DNA of 8,496 nucleotides. Source: Lysobacteraceae bacterium. GTDB taxonomy: Bacteria > Pseudomonadota > Gammaproteobacteria > Steroidobacterales > Steroidobacteraceae. Every line of letters begins with the position of its first letter. Position 1 is the first letter of the stretch. Of the stretch, positions 1 through 5,740 are shown piece after piece. The stretch covers positions 1-8,496 of the forward strand of contig JAAYXG010000414.1 of NCBI GenBank assembly GCA_012516015.1, read 5' to 3'. Below the pieces are notes generated by a model. The model was not told where the DNA came from. It made no database searches and saw nothing but the letters and a program-made list of their open reading frames with translations. The translations under genes and the position numbers were made by a program.

Positions 1-400
1 AGTAAACGTTGCGCTCCATCCAGTCGTTGGGCGTGCCGCGACCGAACTTCTGCTGAACCTCAGGATCGCGCGCAACTGCTTGATAAAGCTCGGCGCCTTC
101 GAGCAAGACTTTCTTGAGGCCGAAAATGACCGGGCTGTGCGGATCTTCCGGCGTCTCGCAGCGCGCATGGTGCTTGCGATGCACGGCGACCCACTCGCGG
201 GTGACGATGCCCGAGCTCATCCACAGCCAGAATCGGAAGATATGCCGGAGTGCGGGATGCAGATTGAGGCTCCGATGGGCCGCGTCCCGGTGAAGATAGA
301 GCGTTACGCCCATGAAGGTGAACTGCACCATCACGAACGTGATCAGCGCATAGCCCCAAAAGCTAAGATTCAGAAATCCATAAAGAAAGTCGAGGTTCAC
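1..400 (-). CDS. Fatty acid desaturase, delta-9 acyl-CoA/acyl-lipid type (N-terminal 133 residues, runs off the window)
   Basis: Membrane-bound di-iron desaturase that would introduce a double bond into a saturated acyl chain. The reverse-strand translation starts (V/M)NLDFLYGFLNLSFWGYALI. It has a first hydrophobic segment at about residues 12-35, then histidine box 1 (H37-R-D-A-A-H42) and histidine box 2 (H74-R-K-H77-H78) after the hydrophobic stretch around 55-66. The segments CETPEDPHSP and GTPNDWMERNVY are typical of proteobacterial delta-9 desaturases. The third histidine box and C-terminus lie beyond the left edge. I chose GTG at 400-398 because AAGG sits 7 nt upstream and no ATG is in frame before the conserved part; upstream in-frame TTG codons are possible. 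The gene is divergent from mutM, and a plausible sigma-70 promoter lies at 488-460. Family assignment is firm; substrate (acyl-CoA or acyl-lipid) cannot be read from this part. Confidence 0.9.
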   Translation of the reverse strand, partial: MNLDFLYGFLNLSFWGYALITFVMVQFTFMGVTLYLHRDAAHRSLNLHPALRHIFRFWLWMSSGIVTREWVAVHRKHHARCETPEDPHSPVIFGLKKVLLEGAELYQAVARDPEVQQKFGRGTPNDWMERNVY

Positions 401-459
401 AGGAAAGCCTTGCAACGAGACGTTGAGCAAACAGATTAGGGAAAATAAGCAACCGGCGG

Positions 460-488
460 ACTATAGCGGACGCACTGCGGCCGCACAA
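460..488 (-). promoter_or_regulatory. Candidate sigma-70 promoter for the desaturase gene
   Basis: On the reverse strand TTGTGC (488-483) and TATAGT (465-460) are separated by 17 bp. The -10 matches the consensus at five of six positions and the -35 keeps TTG. Transcription would begin near 453, giving a leader of about 50 nt before the GTG. It is identified by eye only. The rest of the 401-648 spacer shows no comparable promoter for mutM. Confidence 0.45.
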
Positions 489-648
489 ATGAGCGAAACC
501 CTGCTCCGGAGGATAGATGCATCTCGGGCTCGCCTTGTTCCGCTCGTTCGTGACGTGCGTCGCACTAGCGCGCCAACGGACTCGCGAGGCCGCCATTGAG
601 TGAGATGAGAAGCGCGCGTTAGCACCCCATCCATCGATCGATCGCTCC

Positions 649-1464
649 ATGCCCGAACTACCCGAAGTCGAAACGACGCGACGCGGTATCGCACCGGCCG
701 TGCTCGACCGCACGATCGAACGCGTCGTCGTCCGCGAACCGCGTTTGCGGTGGCGCATCCCTCGCTCGTTCGCGGCTGCGGTCGGCGGACAAGCGATACG
801 CAACTTGCGGCGCCGAGCGAAGTATCTGATCTTCGATCTAGAACGCGGCGCGCTCATCCTGCACCTCGGCATGTCCGGCAGTTTGCGGCTCATGCCGAGC
901 GACGCCCCGCCGCTCACTCACGATCACGTCGACCTCGTGCTCGACAACGCCGTGTGCCTGCGCTTCAACGACCCGCGCCGCTTCGGCAGCTTGCTTTGGA
1001 CGAGCAAGGATCCGCTCGAGCATCCGCTCCTCGCAGCGCTCGCGCCGGAACCGCTCTCGGATGAGTTCAACGCCGCGTATCTTGCGCGGGCGCTGAAAGG
1101 CCGGCGCGTCGCGATCAAACAAGCGATCATGAATAGTCAGGTGGTCGTCGGCGTCGGCAACATCTATGCGAGCGAGGCACTCTTTCGCGCTCGCATCCGT
1201 CCACGCCGCGCCGCAGGTCGTCTGCGACGCCAAGAGATTGAAGCGCTCGTCGAAGCCGTCAAAGCGGTCTTGAAGGATGCGATTCGTGCGGGCGGCACGA
1301 CGCTGCGCGACTACATCAACCCGGACGGCATGCCTGGCTACTTCCGCCAGAAACTCTATGTCTACGAGCGTACCGGCGAACCATGCCTGGCGTGCGCGAC
1401 GCCGATCAAGCAGCTCGTGCAAGGACAACGGTCGACGTATTTTTGTCCGCAGTGTCAGCGCTAG
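649..1464 (+). CDS. mutM: Formamidopyrimidine-DNA glycosylase / AP lyase (8-oxoguanine DNA glycosylase)
   Basis: Base-excision repair enzyme that removes 8-oxoguanine and formamidopyrimidines and nicks the resulting abasic site. The 271-residue protein starts MPELPEVETT, so the catalytic N-terminal proline (P2) and E3 are present, which fixes the start codon. K58 lies in RRAKYLIF and M75 in LHLGMSG. R111-F112 in DPRRFG matches the void-filling loop. VVGVGNIYASEALF (166-179) contains the conserved DNA-binding asparagine N171. The C-terminal zinc finger has C246, C249, C266 and C269, with R261 in QGQRSTYFCPQC. Length matches the family. The usual Asp before this block (LMD-x-x-VVGVGN) is Asn here (IMNSQ). 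No Shine-Dalgarno sequence is visible; the 16 bases before the ATG are ATCG repeats plus CTCC. The gene is convergent with coaD, and a repeat element begins 6 bp after its stop. Confidence 0.97.
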   Translation: MPELPEVETTRRGIAPAVLDRTIERVVVREPRLRWRIPRSFAAAVGGQAIRNLRRRAKYLIFDLERGALILHLGMSGSLRLMPSDAPPLTHDHVDLVLDNAVCLRFNDPRRFGSLLWTSKDPLEHPLLAALAPEPLSDEFNAAYLARALKGRRVAIKQAIMNSQVVVGVGNIYASEALFRARIRPRRAAGRLRRQEIEALVEAVKAVLKDAIRAGGTTLRDYINPDGMPGYFRQKLYVYERTGEPCLACATPIKQLVQGQRSTYFCPQCQR

Positions 1465-1470
1465 CCGAAA

Positions 1471-1644
1471 GGGCGCTGGGCGCTGGGCGCTGGGCTCTGG
1501 CCAGAGCAGGACATGCAGCTCGTTCCCATACTTGGTCAAATGTTTCTAGCTGCATCGTCAAAGATCTTTCCCCGCATCGCAGCGATTGCGGAAGCGAGGC
1601 TGATGCTTTTTTCTGGCCAGAGCCCAGCGCCCCGCAGCCAGAGC
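1471..1644. repeat. Period-7 inverted repeat element A, between mutM and coaD
   Basis: The left arm (1471-1505) reads as heptads: GGGCGCT three times, then GGGCTCT, then GGCCAGA. The right arm (1612-1644) is the same on the other strand: TCTGGCC, AGAGCCC, AGCGCCC, CGCAGCC, AGAGC. Positions 1485-1505 and 1612-1632 are a perfect 21-bp inverted repeat around a 106-bp interior. The interior has its own dyads: an 8-bp pair at 1513-1520 / 1548-1555 and an imperfect one at 1572-1591. The arm ends CTCTGGCCAGAG (1495-1506) are themselves palindromic. The element fills nearly the whole space between the two stop codons. Elements B and C share the plan. Confidence 0.85.
1574..1612 (+). terminator. Possible intrinsic terminator for mutM, inside element A
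   Basis: GCAT(cg)CAGC at 1574-1583 can pair with GCTG-ATGC at 1599-1606, giving an 8-bp stem with a 2-nt bulge and a 15-nt loop, followed directly by six T (1607-1612). The long loop and the bulge make it weak, and a competing hairpin at 1572-1591 uses some of the same bases. Confidence 0.35.
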
Positions 1645-1650
1645 CACCGC

Positions 1651-2157
1651 TCACTTACCGGCGCGTCGTCGCGCCCACGCGCGCTGCAAAGCCGTACCCA
1701 CCGCGGGATGGACGAATTGCGAGACATCGCCGCCCAGGCTCGCGATCTCGCGTACCAGAGTGGACGAGATGAAGTTGAACTGCTCGGTCGGCGTCATGAA
1801 GACGTAGTCGACCCGATCCGACAGGTGCCGGCTCATCGTCGCGAGCTGGAACTCGAACTCGAAATCGGAGACGGCGCGCAGACCTCGCACGATGACAGGC
1901 AAGTCGTGCTCGCGCGCGAACTCGACCGTGAGCCCAGTGTAGCCGGTGACCTCGACGCCGGGCACATCGGCAAGCACTTCGCGGGCGAGCTCGACACGTT
2001 CATCGAGCGAGAACAGCGGCGCCTTGCCGGGATTGGCGGCAACCGCGACGACGACGCGACCGAAGATGCCTGCCGCACGGCGCACGAGATCGTGGTGGCC
2101 GTTCGTAATCGGGTCGAACGTGCCCGGATACAGTGCGCCCTTCATTGCGCCTTTCAT
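1651..2157 (-). CDS. coaD: Phosphopantetheine adenylyltransferase (PPAT)
   Basis: Catalyses the fourth step of coenzyme A synthesis, transferring AMP from ATP to 4'-phosphopantetheine to give dephospho-CoA. The 168-residue protein has the nucleotidyltransferase signature [14 protein letters not shown] with T18-N-G-H21, ANPGKAPLF (41-49) with K45, RGLR (91-94), and the C-terminal [13 protein letters not shown] motif (127-139). Length is typical. The chosen ATG (2157-2155) overlaps the rsmD stop as ATGA, suggesting translational coupling. Twelve bases downstream a near-copy of the start region repeats, so Met5 is an alternative start, with AAAGG 4 nt before it. CoaD homologues usually begin only a few residues before YPGTFDP, so either start fits. 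The gene is convergent with mutM; element A ends 6 bp beyond its stop. Confidence 0.97.
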   Translation of the reverse strand: MKGAMKGALYPGTFDPITNGHHDLVRRAAGIFGRVVVAVAANPGKAPLFSLDERVELAREVLADVPGVEVTGYTGLTVEFAREHDLPVIVRGLRAVSDFEFEFQLATMSRHLSDRVDYVFMTPTEQFNFISSTLVREIASLGGDVSQFVHPAVGTALQRAWARRRAGK

Positions 2158-2765
2158 TCAGGACTTCCTCGGCTGGCCCGGAGCAAATGATAGCCGACTT
2201 GCCCGGCACGCTTGCTGCGATAGATCGTCCAGCCCTCCGGTATCGCCGCGAGCGGCGAGTCCGCCGAGCACTCGACGTAGATGGATGCGTGCGGACGAAC
2301 CCACCCTCGAGCCAAGCGCGCGAAGATGTGCGGCAGGACGTCCGCGCCGAACGGCGGGTCCAAGAAGACGACGTCGAAAGGTCGGGCCGGCCGTTCGAGA
2401 AAGCGCTCGGCATCGCTCACGACGACTTCCGCGTTCGTCGCTTTGAAGCGATCGAGCGTTGCCTTCAAGTGCTGCGCGATCCGCGGCTCGCGATCGACGA
2501 AGGTGACCGAAGCGGCGCCGCGCGAAAGCGCCTCCAAGCCGAGCGCGCCGCTGCCGGCGAAGAGATCCAGACATTGCGCACCGACGATCGAGTGCTGCAG
2601 CCAATTGAAAAGCGTTTCGCGGACGCGATCCGGCGTCGGACGAATCGCGGCGACCGCGGGAAAATCGATGCGACTGCCTCGCCAGCGTCCGCCGACGATG
2701 CGTAAGCGGTGGGCGGTTGCAGGCTGCGCCGACCGCGCGGCTCTTTTACCGACAGCGCGCGCCAT
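2154..2765 (-). CDS. rsmD: 16S rRNA (guanine(966)-N(2))-methyltransferase
   Basis: S-adenosylmethionine-dependent methyltransferase modifying G966 of 16S rRNA in the 30S subunit. The 203-residue product shows [10 protein letters not shown] (21-30) and [15 protein letters not shown] (42-56), both typical of RsmD. SAM-binding motif I is [16 protein letters not shown] (65-80), the acidic residue after motif II is D91, and the catalytic motif DPPF is at 136-139. The reading frame stays open far upstream (to about 3314), but that extension is antisense to ftsY and unrelated to the family, so I place the start at ATG 2765-2763. No clear Shine-Dalgarno precedes it; TATGAT at 2777-2772 could be a -10 box giving a nearly leaderless transcript. 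Its TGA overlaps the coaD ATG by 4 bp. The divergent rsmD/ftsY arrangement is also found in E. coli. Confidence 0.95.
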   Translation of the reverse strand: MARAVGKRAARSAQPATAHRLRIVGGRWRGSRIDFPAVAAIRPTPDRVRETLFNWLQHSIVGAQCLDLFAGSGALGLEALSRGAASVTFVDREPRIAQHLKATLDRFKATNAEVVVSDAERFLERPARPFDVVFLDPPFGADVLPHIFARLARGWVRPHASIYVECSADSPLAAIPEGWTIYRSKRAGQVGYHLLRASRGSPE

Positions 2766-2783
2766 CGTCGCATCATAACCTGA

Positions 2784-2812
2784 CGAACAGGCGCCGACCT
2801 TTCCTTTAGAAT
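2784..2812 (+). promoter_or_regulatory. Candidate promoter for ftsY
   Basis: TAGAAT (2807-2812) is a good sigma-70 -10 box. At 17 bp spacing the -35 would be CGAACA (2784-2789), which matches TTGACA poorly. Transcription would start near 2819, about 17-23 nt before the ftsY start codon. Confidence 0.35.
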
Positions 2813-2835
2813 CCCCGTCCGCTGCAAAGGAACAC

Positions 2836-3816
2836 GTGTCGATGTTCGGTTTCAAATCCAAGCCCAAGGATCCCGCGTCCGCGCCCGCAGAGAAGGCCGG
2901 ATTCTTCACGCGCCTGCGCGCGAAGTTGAACAAGGGCGACTCGTGGCTGACGTACGATCTCGCGAACCTCCTGCCAGGCGGCAAGATCGACGACGCGGTG
3001 CTCGACGAGCTCGAGACGCGCCTCATTACCGCCGATGTCGGCGTCGAGACGACGGAGCGGATTCTCGGCGGTCTGCGCAAGAAAGTAGCGCGTAAGGAGC
3101 TCGCGGATCTCGATGCGCTCCTCGCCGCGCTGCGCAGCTCTCTTTTGGAAATCGTGGCGCCGGTCGCAAAGCCCCTCGTCATCGACCCCGATCGTTCTCC
3201 CTTTGCGATTTTGGTCGTCGGTGTGAACGGCGCGGGAAAGACGACGACGATCGGCAAGCTCGCACGCCTACTGAAGCTGCACGACATGAAAGTGCTGCTG
3301 GCCGCGGGAGACACGTTCCGCGCGGCGGCGGTCGAGCAGCTTCAGATTTGGGGCCAGCGCAACGAAGTGCCGGTGATCGCACAAGCGACCGGCGCCGATC
3401 CGGCTGCGGTCGTGTTCGATGCGATGCAGGCAGCGAAGTCGCGCGGCATCGACGTGATGATCGCGGATACGGCCGGTCGACTGCACACGCAGACGAACCT
3501 GATGGACGAGCTCAAGAAGGTCAAGCGCGTGATGGGGCGCGTCGATGAGAGCGCACCCCACGAAGTGCTGCTGGTGCTCGATGCGAGCCAGGGACAGAAT
3601 GCGCTCCAACAAGCGCGCTTGTTCAACGACGCGCTCGGGGTGACCGGCATCGTGTTGACGAAGCTCGACGGCACCGCGAAAGGCGGAATCGTGTTCGCGA
3701 TCGCAAGCGAGCTCGGCCTGCCGATTCGTTTCATCGGCATCGGCGAGAGCGCGGAGGACTTCCAAGAATTCGAAGCGGAAGCGTTCGTGGATGCGCTCCT
3801 CAAGCGCGATGAATAG
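2836..3816 (+). CDS. ftsY: Signal recognition particle receptor FtsY
   Basis: SRP-receptor GTPase that docks Ffh-ribosome complexes at the inner membrane for co-translational insertion. The 326-residue product has the N domain (about 35-110) and G domain: P-loop GVNGAGKT (129-136), DTFRAAAVEQL (159-169), DTAGR (211-215), TKLDG (275-279) and the terminal GIGESAEDFQEF (301-312). The long acidic A domain of E. coli FtsY is absent; only about 35 residues, several of them basic, precede the N domain, so membrane contact would rest on that short segment. Two starts are possible: GTG at 2836 (AAGGA ends 4 nt upstream) or ATG at 2842 (10 nt upstream), the latter giving the family-typical MFGFKSK. It is first in the ftsY-ftsE-ftsX cluster, but 125 bp of repeat DNA separates it from ftsE. 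The final G of its TAG stop is also the first base of element B. Confidence 0.97.
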   Translation: MSMFGFKSKPKDPASAPAEKAGFFTRLRAKLNKGDSWLTYDLANLLPGGKIDDAVLDELETRLITADVGVETTERILGGLRKKVARKELADLDALLAALRSSLLEIVAPVAKPLVIDPDRSPFAILVVGVNGAGKTTTIGKLARLLKLHDMKVLLAAGDTFRAAAVEQLQIWGQRNEVPVIAQATGADPAAVVFDAMQAAKSRGIDVMIADTAGRLHTQTNLMDELKKVKRVMGRVDESAPHEVLLVLDASQGQNALQQARLFNDALGVTGIVLTKLDGTAKGGIVFAIASELGLPIRFIGIGESAEDFQEFEAEAFVDALLKRDE

Positions 3817-3940
3817 GGCACGGGGCCTGGGGCTCGGGCCAGAATGGACGTAGGCGCTCCCGTCGCCTAGTAGCGCTCCCGTCGCCTAGTATCGAGTAGC
3901 ATTCTGTTTCAGAACTCTGGCCCGAGCCTCGAGCCCCGAG
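3816..3940. repeat. Period-7 inverted repeat element B, between ftsY and ftsE
   Basis: Left arm (3816-3843): GGGCACG, GGGCCTG, GGGCTCG, GGCCAGA. Right arm (3916-3940), read on the reverse strand: CTCG, GGGCTCG, AGGCTCG, GGCCAGA. A perfect 13-bp inverted repeat joins 3831-3843 and 3916-3928 around a 72-bp interior. The left arm starts on the last base of the ftsY stop, and the right arm ends 1 bp before the ftsE ATG, so the whole spacer is repeat. The heptad units differ in sequence from those of elements A and C but keep the period and the GGCCAGA end. Confidence 0.8.
3854..3891 (+). repeat. Tandem 19-bp duplication with GTAG-type hairpins inside element B
   Basis: Two identical 19-bp copies abut (3854-3872 and 3873-3891), each beginning GCGCTCCC and ending CCTAGTA. 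The first copy with the bases before it forms a hairpin TAGGCG (3851-3856), loop of 7, CGCCTA (3864-3869), with GTAG at its 5' foot. That resembles REP-like elements with a GTAG foot, as known in Stenotrophomonas and Pseudomonas. The second hairpin has lost one G. The REP comparison is by resemblance only. Confidence 0.7.
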
Positions 3941-3941
3941 A

Positions 3942-4673
3942 ATGATCCGCTTCGACCACGTCTACAAACGCTATCCGAACGGCCGCGAGGCGCTGAGCGA
4001 TCTGTCGCTCGAGATCGCGAGCGGCGAGATCGTGTTCGTCACCGGTCATTCCGGGGCCGGCAAGTCGAGCTTGCTCAAGCTGATCGCGCTCATCGAACGG
4101 CCGACCCGCGGGCAGCTCATCGTCAACGGTCAAAACGTCGCGGGCGTCTCGCGCCGGAAGATCCCCGCGTTTCGGCGCCAGATCGGCATGGTGTTCCAGG
4201 ATCACAAGTTGCTGCTCGATCGAACGATCTTCGACAACGTGGCGCTGCCGCTCATCATTGCCGGCGTGGGGACGAAGGAGATCGGCAGACGCGTTCGCGC
4301 CGCGCTGGATCAAGTCGGCCTGCTCGGTCGCGAACAGAGCGTGCCGCTCGAGCTATCGACCGGCGAACAGCAGCGCGTCGGCATCGCGCGAGCGGTCGTC
4401 AGTAAGCCGCCGATTCTCATCGCCGATGAGCCGACGGGTAACTTGGATCCCGACTTGTCGCTCGAAGTGATGAACATTTTCAAGCGCTTCAACGAAGTCG
4501 GGGTGACGGTGCTCGTCGCCAGCCACGATCTGTATCTGCTCGAGCATTTCCCGGTGCGCCGCTTGCGTCTCGAAGCAGGTCGTATCGTGGAGTCGAGCGC
4601 GGATGAGACGGAGAATCAGCGGCTACTCGATCCCAGCGCGCTTCTCGAGCGCGAAGCCGGAGAACCGTCGTGA
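3942..4673 (+). CDS. ftsE: Cell division ATP-binding protein FtsE
   Basis: ATPase subunit of the FtsEX complex, which sits at the division septum and activates periplasmic peptidoglycan hydrolases through FtsX. The 243-residue protein has Walker A GHSGAGKS (35-42), Q-loop Q86 in MVFQDHKLL, ABC signature LSTGEQQRVGIARA (138-151), Walker B ILIADEPTGNLDP (158-170) and H-loop H195 in ASHD. The second signature glycine is Thr (LSTGE for the LSGGE of E. coli). About 20 residues beyond the usual C-terminus are polar and acidic. The ATG is preceded only by CCGAGA, which belongs to repeat element B, so no strong Shine-Dalgarno is seen. The stop overlaps the ftsX start (GTGA), so the two should be translationally coupled. 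Confidence 0.97.
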   Translation: MIRFDHVYKRYPNGREALSDLSLEIASGEIVFVTGHSGAGKSSLLKLIALIERPTRGQLIVNGQNVAGVSRRKIPAFRRQIGMVFQDHKLLLDRTIFDNVALPLIIAGVGTKEIGRRVRAALDQVGLLGREQSVPLELSTGEQQRVGIARAVVSKPPILIADEPTGNLDPDLSLEVMNIFKRFNEVGVTVLVASHDLYLLEHFPVRRLRLEAGRIVESSADETENQRLLDPSALLEREAGEPS

Positions 4674-5584
4674 TCGCCTGGTTGACGCGGCACCTGCAGA
4701 CGCTGATCGGCTCGCTCGGGCGTCTGTCGCAACAGAAGTTCTCGACGCTGCTCACGATGCTCGTCATCGGCATCGCACTTGCGCTGCCGACCTGCTTGCA
4801 CGTGCTGGTGTCGAATGCGCAGCGTGCGACCGGCGATTGGAATCGCGCACTCGATATCTCGGTCTTTTTGAAGCGCCCGACCTCGGCGAGCGAGGCGAAA
4901 CAAATCGCCGATCGCATCGGTCAGCGGCGCGACGTCGCCGAAGTGCGTTTGATCACGGCCGAGGAAGGCTTAAAGGAGTTCAAACAGCAATCCGGCTTCG
5001 GCGCTGCCATCGATGCGCTCAACGAGAATCCGCTGCCGCATGCGCTCATCGTGCGGCCGGACGCCCAATACGTGTCCGCCGATAGCTTGGCGAGCCTGGC
5101 CGCATCGATCCGGGAGCTGCCGTCCGTCGATATCGTGCAGTTGGACACGGGTTGGGTGGATCGGCTGAACGCGATTCTCGCGGCGATCGGGCGCGCAGTC
5201 GTGATCGCGACGGCCGTTCTGGCCCTGGGCGTGCTCGTGATCGTCGGTAACACGATCCGACTCGACATTCAGAATCGGCGTCCCGAGATCGAAGTCACGA
5301 AGCTCGTCGGCGGGAGCGACGCCTTCGTCCGCCGGCCTTTCCTATACAGCGGCGTCTGGTACGGGCTCGGCGGCGCGCTGCTCGCGTGGATCATCACGGC
5401 TGTGATCGTGGCCGCGCTCCGGGAACCCGTGAGCCGCATCGCGGTCCTTTACGGAAGCAGCTTCGAAGTCAGCTCCCTCGATCTGCGGAGCTCTCTGCAT
5501 CTCATGCTGATGGGCGCGGCGTTGGGTTGGATCGGCTCCTTTCTGTCGGCCTCGCGGCACCTGCGAGATATCGAGCCCAGCTAG
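4670..5584 (+). CDS. ftsX: Cell division protein FtsX (permease-like)
   Basis: Membrane partner of FtsE; its extracytoplasmic loop recruits and activates amidase regulators such as EnvC at the septum. The 304-residue protein has four hydrophobic segments, at about 24-48, 173-196, 226-250 and 275-295. A large periplasmic domain (about 50-170) lies between the first two and contains DISVFLKRP, ITAEEGLKEF and ENPLPHALIVRP, which are familiar in FtsX. NTIRLDIQNRRPEIEVTKLV (194-213) is the conserved cytoplasmic loop that contacts FtsE. The start is GTG at 4670, overlapping the ftsE TGA by 4 bp. Length fits the family. The 191-bp spacer downstream leads to rpoH. Confidence 0.96.
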   Translation: MIAWLTRHLQTLIGSLGRLSQQKFSTLLTMLVIGIALALPTCLHVLVSNAQRATGDWNRALDISVFLKRPTSASEAKQIADRIGQRRDVAEVRLITAEEGLKEFKQQSGFGAAIDALNENPLPHALIVRPDAQYVSADSLASLAASIRELPSVDIVQLDTGWVDRLNAILAAIGRAVVIATAVLALGVLVIVGNTIRLDIQNRRPEIEVTKLVGGSDAFVRRPFLYSGVWYGLGGALLAWIITAVIVAALREPVSRIAVLYGSSFEVSSLDLRSSLHLMLMGAALGWIGSFLSASRHLRDIEPS

Positions 5585-5602
5585 CAGCTCGGCAGTGCCG
5601 GC

Positions 5603-5646
5603 TCGGAACCTTTCCGAACGTAAGGCATTGTAAAACAATAGCTTAC
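5603..5646. promoter_or_regulatory. Two adjacent dyads downstream of ftsX (one AT-rich, 27 bp)
   Basis: TCGGAA-CCT-TTCCGA (5603-5617) is a perfect 6-bp dyad. Next to it lies GTAAG-gc-ATTGT-AAA-ACAAT-ag-CTTAC (5620-5646), a 27-bp dyad with two mismatched positions per arm, strikingly AT-rich for this genome. Neither is followed by a T run, so neither is a standard intrinsic terminator. An operator for a dimeric regulator or an mRNA 3'-end stem for the ftsEX transcript are both possible. Confidence 0.5.
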
Positions 5647-5655
5647 GAGACCTCT

Positions 5656-5677
5656 CCCGTCGGGGAAAACCCGAGGG
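5656..5677 (+). other. GC-rich hairpin upstream of the rpoH promoter
   Basis: CCC(g)TCGGG (5656-5664) pairs with CCCGAGGG (5670-5677) around a GAAAA loop, giving an 8-bp stem with one bulged G. It ends 6 bp before the -35 box at 5684. It could end ftsX transcription in a factor-assisted way; no T run follows. Confidence 0.4.
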
Positions 5678-5683
5678 TCCCGT

Positions 5684-5710
5684 GAACTTTTCCACCCGTT
5701 AGCACTCTAA
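5684..5710 (+). promoter_or_regulatory. Sigma-E-type promoter for rpoH
   Basis: GAACTT (5684-5689) and TCTAA (5706-5710) are separated by 16 bp, close to the E. coli sigma-E (RpoE) consensus of GGAACTT, about 16 bp, then TCTGA/TCAAA. E. coli rpoH has a promoter of this class that raises sigma-32 under envelope or extreme heat stress. The start site would fall near 5716, inside the perfect palindrome AGTCC-G-GGACT (5710-5720), leaving a leader of about 60 nt. The assignment is by motif and precedent. Confidence 0.65.
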
Positions 5711-5740
5711 GTCCGGGACTGCTAAGATTCAGCGAAGTTC

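Noticed and set aside
60..439. Open frames of 99 (minus) and 119 (plus) codons at the left edge
   Set aside because: The true frame here is the desaturase on the minus strand, recognised by its histidine boxes; these are other-frame shadows.
838..1539. 233-codon minus-strand open frame
   Set aside because: Antisense to mutM; no recognisable protein features.
1471..1644. Insertion sequence or MITE with target-site duplication
   Set aside because: No transposase frame, and I could not find a convincing direct duplication flanking the arms; called a repeat element only.
1513..2190. 225-codon plus-strand open frame
   Set aside because: Antisense shadow of coaD with Arg/Asp/Glu-rich composition typical of reverse-frame GC-rich coding DNA.
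2766..3314. N-terminal extension of the rsmD frame (about 183 codons)
   Set aside because: It lies antisense to ftsY, has low-complexity Ser/Arg-rich sequence and no match to RsmD, whose normal length is reached from ATG 2765.
5620..5646. Intrinsic terminator of ftsX
   Set aside because: The stem is AT-rich with mismatches and is followed by GAGACCTCTCCC, with no T run.
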